Source: Flavobacteriales bacterium UBA7382
GTDB taxonomy: Bacteria; Bacteroidota; Bacteroidia; Flavobacteriales_D; Sanyastnellaceae
Assembly: GCA_002469765.1 (NCBI GenBank)
Contig: DKNS01000201.1
Location: 1-7,397, forward strand
Length of the DNA: 7,397 bases
Direction of reading: 5' to 3'
Shown one piece after another: positions 1 through 5,583 of this stretch. The notes under the pieces are model-generated. The model was not told the DNA's origin and searched no databases. It was given only the letters and a program-made list of their open reading frames with translations. Both the position numbers and the translations under genes were made by a program. Position 1 is the first letter of the stretch; every line of letters begins with the position of its first letter.

Positions 1-552
1 GTCATAGACCACGGCGGCGCCAGCACCTCCCAAGGTGTACGACGCACGAATGCACAGCGGGTAACCAAACTCTTGGGCCACCTCCTTTCCTTCCAAGAAG
101 CTCTTGGCCGTGGTTTGTGGGGCCATCGGGATGTCAATTTCCTCCATGAGGTTCCGGAAGGCCTCACGGTTTTCCGTGATCTCAATCGCATCGGTGTTCA
201 CCCCAATCATCCGGACGTCATATTCTTCCCAGACGCCCATCTCCTCGCACTTGATGGCCAGATTGAGGGCTGTCTGGCCTCCCATGGTGGGCAACACCGC
301 ATCGATGTTGTGCTTCTCCAAAATCTTGACGATCGACTCCGGCTCGAGGGGTTCGAGGTAGATGTGGTCTGCCACGACCGGGTCGGTCATGATGGTGGCG
401 GGGTTCGAATTGATCAGGGTGACTTCGATGCCTTCTTCCCGGAGGCTTCGCGATGCCTGGCTTCCAGAGTAGTCGAATTCACAGGCTTGTCCAATGACAA
501 TCGGTCCGCTTCCAATGATGAGAACCGACTTGATGCTGTTGTCTTTGGGCAT
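1..552 (-). CDS. carB: Carbamoyl-phosphate synthase large subunit, N-terminal part (cut by window edge)
   Basis: CarB makes carbamoyl phosphate from bicarbonate, ammonia (supplied by CarA from glutamine) and two ATP, in the cytoplasm, for pyrimidine and arginine synthesis. The 184 visible codons are open and align without gaps to my memory of the E. coli N-terminus. They cover the pre-ATP-grasp domain and the start of the first ATP-grasp domain. Visible landmarks are GSGPIVIGQACEFDYSG (14-30), NSNPATIMTDP (48-58), LPTMGGQTALN (87-97), and Arg129 and Arg169, which match the E. coli ATP-binding arginines. IRASYTLGG (168-176) has Ala where E. coli has Pro. The ATG at 552-550 is chosen because the protein begins MPKDNSIK like other CarBs. 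It is preceded by nine A's and no Shine-Dalgarno, as is usual in Bacteroidota. It is divergent from the hydrolase gene, so it is first in its transcription unit. The 3' end lies outside the window. Identity is near certain. Confidence 0.96.
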   Translation of the reverse strand, partial: MPKDNSIKSVLIIGSGPIVIGQACEFDYSGSQASRSLREEGIEVTLINSNPATIMTDPVVADHIYLEPLEPESIVKILEKHNIDAVLPTMGGQTALNLAIKCEEMGVWEEYDVRMIGVNTDAIEITENREAFRNLMEEIDIPMAPQTTAKSFLEGKEVAQEFGYPLCIRASYTLGGAGAAVVYD

Positions 553-635
553 TTTTTTTTTATCCGAGCGGATCGACTTTTTGTTTTCGAACCATTCGGG
601 CAGAGAAAAGAAGACCAAACGTTGTGGACCGCTGG

Positions 636-643
636 CAAAATTA
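636..643 (-). promoter_or_regulatory. Candidate carB promoter, -7 box TAATTTTG
   Basis: Read on the minus strand this is TAATTTTG, a perfect match to the Bacteroidota -7 consensus TAnnTTTG. It sits about 84 bases upstream of the carB ATG and would give a leader of roughly 75 bases. No TTG-type -33 element is visible at the usual 19-23 base spacing; the inverted repeat at 651-670 occupies that place. Inference from consensus only. Confidence 0.4.
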
Positions 644-650
644 GAGCATC

Positions 651-670
651 GCATGCCGTGAATGGCATGC
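651..670. repeat. Perfect 7-bp inverted repeat between carB and the hydrolase gene
   Basis: The arms GCATGCC (651-657) and GGCATGC (664-670) are perfect reverse complements separated by six bases. The dyad lies in the divergent intergenic region, immediately upstream of the candidate carB -7 box and about 50 bases before the hydrolase ATG. It could be an operator for a dimeric regulator of carB or of both genes. It could also form a small hairpin in RNA. No regulator is encoded nearby, so the role is unknown. Confidence 0.4.
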
Positions 671-709
671 CTTGTGACCTGTCGTTTTCCACAAAAAACC
701 CACCGCCCC

Positions 710-717
710 GACCTTTG
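710..717 (+). promoter_or_regulatory. Candidate promoter of hydrolase-GGGP synthase operon (GACCTTTG)
   Basis: GACCTTTG differs from the Bacteroidota -7 consensus TAnnTTTG at one of six fixed positions. A T-rich TTTTCC lies 19 bases upstream, the right distance for a -33 element. The box ends only four bases before the ATG at 722, so a transcript from here would start at or next to the start codon. Weak evidence, based on one near-match. Confidence 0.25.
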
Positions 718-721
718 TCGC

Positions 722-1585
722 ATGAAGACCTCATGGACAGACCAAGGTTGGCATTGGAATGCGGTGTGGCAAGCCCCACAACATCCCCTCACTCGGGTGG
801 TGGTCGCCTTTCATGGTTTTGGCCGTCCATGCGAGGAAATGCTGGCCTACTTGCCTTTGTACGAGGTGGGCACCGCCATGCTTTCGGTGGGTGTCGCACA
901 CCAAAATGGAAGCCATCCGCCGTTGGACGGCCCCACCCAGGCAGTCCTCAAACCTGAACACATGGCCACGACATTGGACGCCTGGCTGGAAGACCTGGTC
1001 GGGACCAACCTGCAAAACATCTGCCTTGAATTGCTCGGCTATTCCCTGGGTGGCCGCATTGCCATGGCGCTGCTGGAGTGCCAACCTGAACGATGGAATG
1101 GTCTCACCCTGTTGGCCCCTGACGGTTTCAAGAAAAACACCTTGTACAGGTTTGTGGTGGAAACAGCTGCAGGCCGCGCCTCATGGATTTGGATGGACCG
1201 CCACGCGAGTGGCATTCGAGCGTTGATTCGAAGTTTGCGCAGGGCGCGAATCCTCCCTGCCCATTTGGAGCACTTTGCCTTGCATCACACCGAAGACCAC
1301 GAGATGCGCACGTTGGTGTCCAACACCTGGATGACGAACCGCATGTTTTGGCCCACCAAGGCTGGCATGCATCGCTCCTGGACCCAAATGGCCCAGCTTG
1401 GAGGGCATGTGCACGTCGTATTCGGGGACCGAGACGCCATCATTCCACGATCTTGGGCTCGAGGATGGGACCAACTTGTCGACCACCCCCAGGTGCGGTT
1501 TTTGACCATTCCCGCCGGCCATGTGATGCACCACATCTCCATTGTTCAATCGTTGAAACGCACTATATTTCCCAGTGATGACTGA
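722..1585 (+). CDS. Alpha/beta-fold hydrolase, substrate unknown
   Basis: A 287-residue cytoplasmic protein with no signal peptide or membrane segment. It shows the alpha/beta hydrolase pattern: an oxyanion-side HGFG (31-34), a nucleophile elbow GYSLGG with Ser108, a likely catalytic acid Asp238 in GDRDAIIP, and a catalytic His267 in AGH. A cap-like insertion of about 90 residues lies between the elbow and the acid and is rich in Trp, Arg and His. An ester or thioester hydrolase is likely, but the sequence does not give the substrate. The ATG at 722 is preferred because the in-frame ATG at 662 would add 20 residues (MACLVTCRF...) unlike the family start; that longer form cannot be excluded. 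Its stop codon overlaps the start of the downstream GGGP synthase, so the two are translated from one message. This makes a role with prenyl or glycerol lipids a reasonable but unproved guess. Confidence 0.85.
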   Translation: MKTSWTDQGWHWNAVWQAPQHPLTRVVVAFHGFGRPCEEMLAYLPLYEVGTAMLSVGVAHQNGSHPPLDGPTQAVLKPEHMATTLDAWLEDLVGTNLQNICLELLGYSLGGRIAMALLECQPERWNGLTLLAPDGFKKNTLYRFVVETAAGRASWIWMDRHASGIRALIRSLRRARILPAHLEHFALHHTEDHEMRTLVSNTWMTNRMFWPTKAGMHRSWTQMAQLGGHVHVVFGDRDAIIPRSWARGWDQLVDHPQVRFLTIPAGHVMHHISIVQSLKRTIFPSDD

Positions 1586-2342
1586 ATTGAGCACTTGGCA
1601 AGACGGCCTGAGGCAAGACATGTTGCTTGGCCAGAAAAGGCTCGCCGTCTTGGTGGACCCAGAAAAGGTCCCTCGCGGAGATGGGTGGCTGGACTTGATC
1701 AACGCCATCCAACGCAGCCAAGCCACAGACGTGTTTGTGGGAGGGAGTCTGGTGGGTGAAGGAAAAACAGCCCCTTTGGTGCGGGCCTTGAAACAAGTGA
1801 TCACCCACCCTGTGGTTTTGTTTCCTGGCGCGCCCAACCAAGTCGTTCAAGGGGCCGACGCGTTGCTGTACCTCAGCCTGATTTCTGGCCGCAACCCCGA
1901 CTTGCTCATTGGGCGGCATGTGGAATCCGCGCCAAGGATCGTCAAAATGGGCATCCCCACGGTTGCCACAGGCTACATGTTGCTTGGCGACCCTCCCCTG
2001 ACGGCGGCAGCGTACATCTCTCACTCGCTCCCCATCCCCATGCACAAGCCGGAGCTCGCGGTGGCCACCGCGCAAGCTGGGTGTTTGCTCGGGATGCAGT
2101 GCATTTTCATGGATGCCGGTAGCGGCGCAGGCACTCCCATATCTGCCGAAGTCATTTCAGCCGTCCGCCAAGCCGTGGACGTCCCCATTGTCGTGGGGGG
2201 AGGCATGACCTCCCAAAACGATTTGGATCGCGCTTGGGAGGCCGGTGCCACTTGTTGCGTGATGGGCACGGCAATCGAACAGGACCCCGAGGTCCTCGAC
2301 CGTCTGGTCACCAACTCCTTCAGAATCCGACCGCAAGGGTGA
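1578..2342 (+). CDS. Geranylgeranylglyceryl (or heptaprenylglyceryl) phosphate synthase, bacterial group II type
   Basis: A 254-residue TIM-barrel prenyltransferase of the GGGPS/PcrB family. Family members join sn-glycerol-1-phosphate to a polyprenyl diphosphate by an ether bond, the first step of archaeal-type lipids. Visible family motifs in order are LVDPEK (25-30), GGSLV (55-59), LFPG (81-84), LSLISGRNPDLLIG (99-112), SHSLPIPMHKPE (148-159), MDAGSGAGTP (178-187) and the phosphate-binding VVGGGM (205-210) with MGTAIEQDP near the end. The match is closer to the Bacteroidota (group II) enzymes than to Bacillus PcrB, from memory of the families. The ATG at 1578 lies inside the end of the hydrolase gene (ATGACTGA, 8-base overlap). 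A GTG at 1575 is an alternative one codon earlier. Prenyl chain length cannot be read from the sequence. The last 23 bases overlap the receptor gene on the other strand. Confidence 0.93.
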   Translation: MTELSTWQDGLRQDMLLGQKRLAVLVDPEKVPRGDGWLDLINAIQRSQATDVFVGGSLVGEGKTAPLVRALKQVITHPVVLFPGAPNQVVQGADALLYLSLISGRNPDLLIGRHVESAPRIVKMGIPTVATGYMLLGDPPLTAAAYISHSLPIPMHKPELAVATAQAGCLLGMQCIFMDAGSGAGTPISAEVISAVRQAVDVPIVVGGGMTSQNDLDRAWEAGATCCVMGTAIEQDPEVLDRLVTNSFRIRPQG

Positions 2343-4608
2343 CAAACCCATGCGGTCCCGCCTGAGGGTACACGTAATTTTCTGTCGTCTCTGAACCCGG
2401 ACCTCCGTAGCGGTAGCTGTAGGTCCAACCTGTCGCGCTGTACACCGCATCCATCAAGTTGTTTCCGAACACAGATAGGCTCACGTTCTGCCCTGAAGCA
2501 AGCGTCTTCTCCGCACGCACCACCGCATCCAAGGTGGTGAAGGCGTCCAACGCTCTGCCCTCGTTGCTCGTGTTGTCCAAGAATTGGCGTCCCACATGCT
2601 TGGCGATGACGCTGAATGACAAACCGGCAAGCTTGCTGTCTTCAGTCGCCTCCAACGTGACCATGCCCATGCCAACCACATTCGGAGACAACGCCAAATC
2701 AGTGTCTTCGTGGGTCACGATGTTCACGTAATCGAATGCTCCATCGTAGTCGTAAATGGTCTCTTCGAAGAGGGCAATTTTATTTTGCGAGAACGTGGCA
2801 TTCCCGTCAAAGCGAACCACAGGTGACACTTGAATCCCCGCCTCCAACTCCACACCACGTCGATAGCTGTCCGCCACATTCACGCGCACCACATTCCCGA
2901 CGTCGTTCAACTGGCCGGTGGCCGCGAGCTGGTCGGTGTACTGCATGTTGTACAACGTCGCACCGAAGGCCCAATTCTCGCCGCGCACTTTGGTACCCGC
3001 CTCCACGTCCACAAGGCGCTCTGGGCGGAGTGGGGTGTCTTGGGGAGAGTCCAAATAGTCAGAGCGCGCAGGTTCCCGGTGGGCCACCGCCACAGACAAA
3101 AATCCTTGGACGTTGTCCGAGGGCACCCAAGTCAATCCCGCCTTGGGGTTGAAAAAGGTCAACGTGTCTTGGACGTCAATTTCGCTGTAGTCGTTGTCAC
3201 GCCCGGTCGTGTTGTAGTTGACGTGGCGCACTTGGGCCTCGGCGTGCCAGCGCAGCGCTTGCACTTCTCCTGACCACTTTCCAAACCCACTTACATCGTA
3301 CTTCTCCCCCACGCTGCGGTAGTACTCGTCGTCGGGCTCCACGCCGGCTGACATGTCCATCCAAATCAATCGACCAAAATGATCCCCCACGTAAGACGAC
3401 GCCGAGACGCCATACACCTGCTCCAGCGCTCCTGTGCGACTGGACACGGTCCAAGAGGAACCCATAAAACTGTTGTCCAACCAACGGCGACGGACCAAGT
3501 CTGTGGTGAAAGCTGTGTCTGTGCCCATGATGAGTGGGGCAAATCCGTAGTCCGCCAAATCGTCGCCTCGGCGGAACTGCTCCCAGAATCCTGCGCCCGA
3601 GGTGCCGTACACCACGCCGCCAAGGGTCCAGTTGCCCCAGGTTTGGTCGAGGTGAACCTGCAGGTGATCCTGGCGGTAGTCGTCCACTTGGTTCTCGTAG
3701 CGGTAGTAGTTGTGTTGGCCTCGTCGTGCGACAAGGTCGTCCAAACGAACCGTGTCCGCCCCGTAGCCATACTCGCCGCTGCTCGCCGCCCAAGATCGAA
3801 TGTCCTCTTCCGTGGATTCAGGGTTGGCGGCAATTTGAGGCACGCCATACCACGCCTGGTAGGTGCGCTCATGACCCAAAGTCGTTGTCAACGACAAGCG
3901 ACCCGATTCCCAACGTTTGGCCACCCGTCCGTACAGCGAACTCAAATCGCTGGTGGCTCGATCGATCCAACCATCAGAGGTGATGCGCGATGCACGGCCC
4001 TCGAAAGACCATCCCCCGTCCAACATGCCTGTGTTCCAGGCAAGCGTCCGACGCTGGGTCCCGAAGGAGCCGCCGCCCAGCACCGCTCGGACGCCGGGCT
4101 TGGCCAACGTACCCAACGTGTTGACCGACACAGTCGCCCCGAATGCGGCAGGTCCGTTGGTGCTGGTGCCCACGCCACGCTGGATTTGCATCCCAGTCAT
4201 GCTGCTGCCCAAGTCTGGCAAATCCACCCAGAACACCCCTTGAGATTCGGCGTCGTTGAGCGGAACCCCGTTGATGGTCACGTTGATGCGGCTTTGGTCT
4301 ACGCCGCGAATGCGCAACGCGGTGTACCCCACGCCATGCCCTGCATCCGAAGTCACCACCGCCGAGGGCGTCAGGCGCAACAGAAAGGGCACATCCTGCG
4401 CCGCGTCTTGGGCTTGAATGTCTTCGATGGCCAAATTGGTCACCGAAAACGGATCCTTGTCGCCCGCCTGCAACGCAGACACCGTGGCGGTGGACACGGC
4501 GAGGGTGTCGACGTCCAGCTGGGCAAAGGCCCCAAGGCTTAATCCCGTCGAACAAAACACGACCGCGCTGCGGCGGAGGTGCGATGCAAATTGAAATGAT
4601 TGTGTCAT
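2320..4608 (-). CDS. TonB-dependent outer-membrane receptor, probably for thiamine
   Basis: A complete 762-residue receptor that imports a substrate across the outer membrane using TonB-ExbBD energy. Residues 1-29 form a signal peptide ending AFA before Gln30. A possible TonB box (DTLAVSTATV, 34-43) follows, then the plug domain (about 52-165) with LRIRG (98-102), INGVPLND (112-119) and a GVGTSTNGPAAFGATVSVNT stretch (145-164). The rest is a beta barrel rich in Trp, Tyr and alternating polar residues, and the protein ends in Phe (LAVGF), as expected for outer-membrane barrels. There is no carboxypeptidase-like N-terminal extension and no SusD neighbour, so it is not a SusC-type glycan importer. 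The substrate is inferred from the TPP riboswitch directly upstream. Thiamine-regulated receptors of this kind, called Omr1 in comparative genomics, are known in Bacteroidota. The 3' end converges on and overlaps the GGGP synthase gene by 23 bp. The receptor class is near certain; the substrate is inferred. Confidence 0.93.
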   Translation of the reverse strand: MTQSFQFASHLRRSAVVFCSTGLSLGAFAQLDVDTLAVSTATVSALQAGDKDPFSVTNLAIEDIQAQDAAQDVPFLLRLTPSAVVTSDAGHGVGYTALRIRGVDQSRINVTINGVPLNDAESQGVFWVDLPDLGSSMTGMQIQRGVGTSTNGPAAFGATVSVNTLGTLAKPGVRAVLGGGSFGTQRRTLAWNTGMLDGGWSFEGRASRITSDGWIDRATSDLSSLYGRVAKRWESGRLSLTTTLGHERTYQAWYGVPQIAANPESTEEDIRSWAASSGEYGYGADTVRLDDLVARRGQHNYYRYENQVDDYRQDHLQVHLDQTWGNWTLGGVVYGTSGAGFWEQFRRGDDLADYGFAPLIMGTDTAFTTDLVRRRWLDNSFMGSSWTVSSRTGALEQVYGVSASSYVGDHFGRLIWMDMSAGVEPDDEYYRSVGEKYDVSGFGKWSGEVQALRWHAEAQVRHVNYNTTGRDNDYSEIDVQDTLTFFNPKAGLTWVPSDNVQGFLSVAVAHREPARSDYLDSPQDTPLRPERLVDVEAGTKVRGENWAFGATLYNMQYTDQLAATGQLNDVGNVVRVNVADSYRRGVELEAGIQVSPVVRFDGNATFSQNKIALFEETIYDYDGAFDYVNIVTHEDTDLALSPNVVGMGMVTLEATEDSKLAGLSFSVIAKHVGRQFLDNTSNEGRALDAFTTLDAVVRAEKTLASGQNVSLSVFGNNLMDAVYSATGWTYSYRYGGPGSETTENYVYPQAGPHGFVTLAVGF

Positions 4609-4655
4609 CGTATGTGGTTTTTACGTGACACAGGAGACCAAAGGGCCCCAATGGC

Positions 4656-4672
4656 CACCGCCCAAGGCGGTG
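4656..4672 (-). other. Strong hairpin between riboswitch aptamer and receptor start
   Basis: A perfect 7-bp stem (CACCGCC/GGCGGTG) closes a 3-base loop, starting directly after the aptamer and about 48 bases before the receptor ATG. On the transcribed strand no U-run follows, so it is not a typical intrinsic terminator. It is the best candidate for the riboswitch expression platform, or a spacer hairpin that leaves the start region open. Its role is inferred from position. Confidence 0.5.
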
Positions 4673-4673
4673 A

Positions 4674-4748
4674 AATCGCTTCCTTCCCGGCATGACCCGG
4701 GCAGGTTCGGAGGGTGTAATCTCAGCCTTTAGGCACCCCTGCGTCGGG
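4674..4748 (-). ncRNA. TPP riboswitch (thi box) in the receptor leader
   Basis: Read on the minus strand, the conserved TPP aptamer blocks appear in the right order: GGGGTGCC (4739-4732), CTGAGA (4725-4720), the pyrimidine-sensing part, ACACCC (4717-4712), GAACCTG (4708-4702), and the pyrophosphate-sensing GTCATGCCGGG (4696-4686) followed by AAGGAAGC. Helix P2 is GGGTG/CACCC. P3 is minimal, GCC-TAAA-GGC, with no extra P3a arm. P4/P5 is CCCGG/CCGGG around the GTCATG loop. The riboswitch binds thiamine pyrophosphate and normally lowers expression of the gene below it, here the TonB receptor, whose ATG is about 65 bases downstream. P1 is short (CGC/GCG plus flanks), so the outer boundaries are approximate. 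Confidence 0.93.
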
Positions 4749-4749
4749 A

Positions 4750-4757
4750 CAAATGTA
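4750..4757 (-). promoter_or_regulatory. Promoter of the riboswitch-receptor unit, -7 box TACATTTG
   Basis: The minus strand reads TACATTTG, a perfect match to the Bacteroidota -7 consensus TAnnTTTG. TTTC lies 19 bases upstream (4780-4777) as a partial -33 element. Transcription would begin at about 4742-4746, right at the 5' edge of the aptamer, exactly where a riboswitch message should start. The -33 part would overlap the cysQ start codon on the opposite strand. Confidence 0.6.
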
Positions 4758-4760
4758 GCT

Positions 4761-4768
4761 TAACTTAG
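4761..4768 (+). promoter_or_regulatory. Candidate cysQ promoter, TAACTTAG
   Basis: TAACTTAG matches five of the six fixed positions of TAnnTTTG and ends 11 bases before the cysQ ATG, giving a leader of only a few bases. No clear -33 element is visible upstream, and the region there is the riboswitch DNA. It is interleaved with the divergent receptor promoter. Low confidence. Confidence 0.25.
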
Positions 4769-4779
4769 ATCTTCTCGAA

Positions 4780-5562
4780 ATGTCCCCAACTCAAGCCACC
4801 ATCCTGGAACAACAAGCCGCCCTGCAAGCCAGCGGTGAAGCAGCAAGGGTCTTGCTGAAGGCCTTGCCCAAAGGCGACGAGGAACTCTGCATCTCGAAGA
4901 AGGCCGACGGGTCGTTGGTCAGTTCCGCAGACCTGGCTTCTCAGCAAGCCATCCAAGCCTGCCTGCAAGGCACAGGCGCCCCCATCCTCAGTGAGGAGGC
5001 AGCCGCACCACCTTTTGAGGCGCGGCGGCATTGGTCCAGGTACTGGCTTGTCGACCCACTCGACGGCACCGAGTCTTTCTTGAAAAGCCGGTCCGGGTTT
5101 GCCGTGAACATCGCGCTGTGCGACAGCACCGGCCCCATCTTTGGCGTGGTGGCCGACCCCCTTGCCAACCGAATGTACCTCGGCGGCGTGGGGGTGCCTG
5201 TGCAAGTGGCTCCTTTGGACGCATCGACCGTCAAGCCCCTTCACCCCTCCCCCATTCAAAGGCCTTACCGGCTCGTCACCTCATGGGTGGAGGAAGCCAA
5301 GCTTCAAGACTTGGTCCCTCCCCACATCGACCCGACCGACGTGGTGTCACGCCCGGTAAGCGGGGCATTGAAATTTTGCCAACTCGCCACAGGCGACGCC
5401 GAAATCCACGCACGGACAGGACCCTACATGGAATGGGACTGTGCGGCTGGAGACGCCATCCTTCGGGGCATGGACATCGACGTGGTGGACCTTCTGGGCC
5501 ATCGGCTGAAATACAACTCCGAGAGCTTGCGCGTCCATGGGTTGCGTTGTTCCAGGGTTTGA
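4780..5562 (+). CDS. cysQ: 3'(2'),5'-bisphosphate nucleotidase CysQ
   Basis: A 260-residue member of the inositol monophosphatase superfamily. CysQ removes the 3' phosphate of PAP (and PAPS), the by-product of sulfate reduction and of phosphopantetheinyl transfer, in the cytoplasm or at the inner membrane. Metal-site motifs are all present: KADGSLVSSADLASQ (41-55), SEE (71-73), VDPLDGTESF (91-100) and EWDCAAGDAI (218-227). The late YNSESLRVHG (245-254) resembles the CysQ YNKESL end and separates it from plain SuhB-type phosphatases. Length is close to the E. coli protein (246). The ATG at 4780 is the first in frame and has no Shine-Dalgarno. It is divergent from the riboswitch leader, with only 31 bases between the aptamer and this ATG, and convergent with rsgA across a 21-base gap. 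It appears monocistronic here. Confidence 0.92.
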   Translation: MSPTQATILEQQAALQASGEAARVLLKALPKGDEELCISKKADGSLVSSADLASQQAIQACLQGTGAPILSEEAAAPPFEARRHWSRYWLVDPLDGTESFLKSRSGFAVNIALCDSTGPIFGVVADPLANRMYLGGVGVPVQVAPLDASTVKPLHPSPIQRPYRLVTSWVEEAKLQDLVPPHIDPTDVVSRPVSGALKFCQLATGDAEIHARTGPYMEWDCAAGDAILRGMDIDVVDLLGHRLKYNSESLRVHGLRCSRV

Positions 5563-5583
5563 CCTTGGTCTGGACAAGATGGG

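Noticed and set aside
562..573. Small hairpin ATCC-GAGC-GGAT just upstream of the carB start
   Set aside because: A 4-bp stem is expected often by chance, and it has no T-run or other context on either strand.
73..957. Plus-strand open frame (294 codons) across carB and into the hydrolase gene
   Set aside because: It is antisense to the well-matched CarB N-terminus in the same codon register, then overlaps the hydrolase in a wrong frame.
1181..1837. Minus-strand open frame (218 codons) across the hydrolase-GGGP synthase junction
   Set aside because: It covers the catalytic end of the hydrolase and the first motifs of GGGP synthase on the other strand; composition is not protein-like.
3379..4542. 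Long plus-strand open frame (387 codons) opposite the receptor gene
   Set aside because: It is antisense to conserved plug and barrel sequence, has low-complexity Arg/His/Val-rich composition and no recognisable motif. Such shadows are common in GC-rich genes.
4609..4672. Intrinsic terminator as part of the riboswitch
   Set aside because: The hairpin at 4656-4672 is strong but is followed by GCCATTGGGG on the transcribed strand rather than a T-run.
5550..5583. Possible bidirectional terminator between cysQ and rsgA
   Set aside because: Only short, imperfect stems (for example CCAG/CTGG) can form, with no T-run on either strand.
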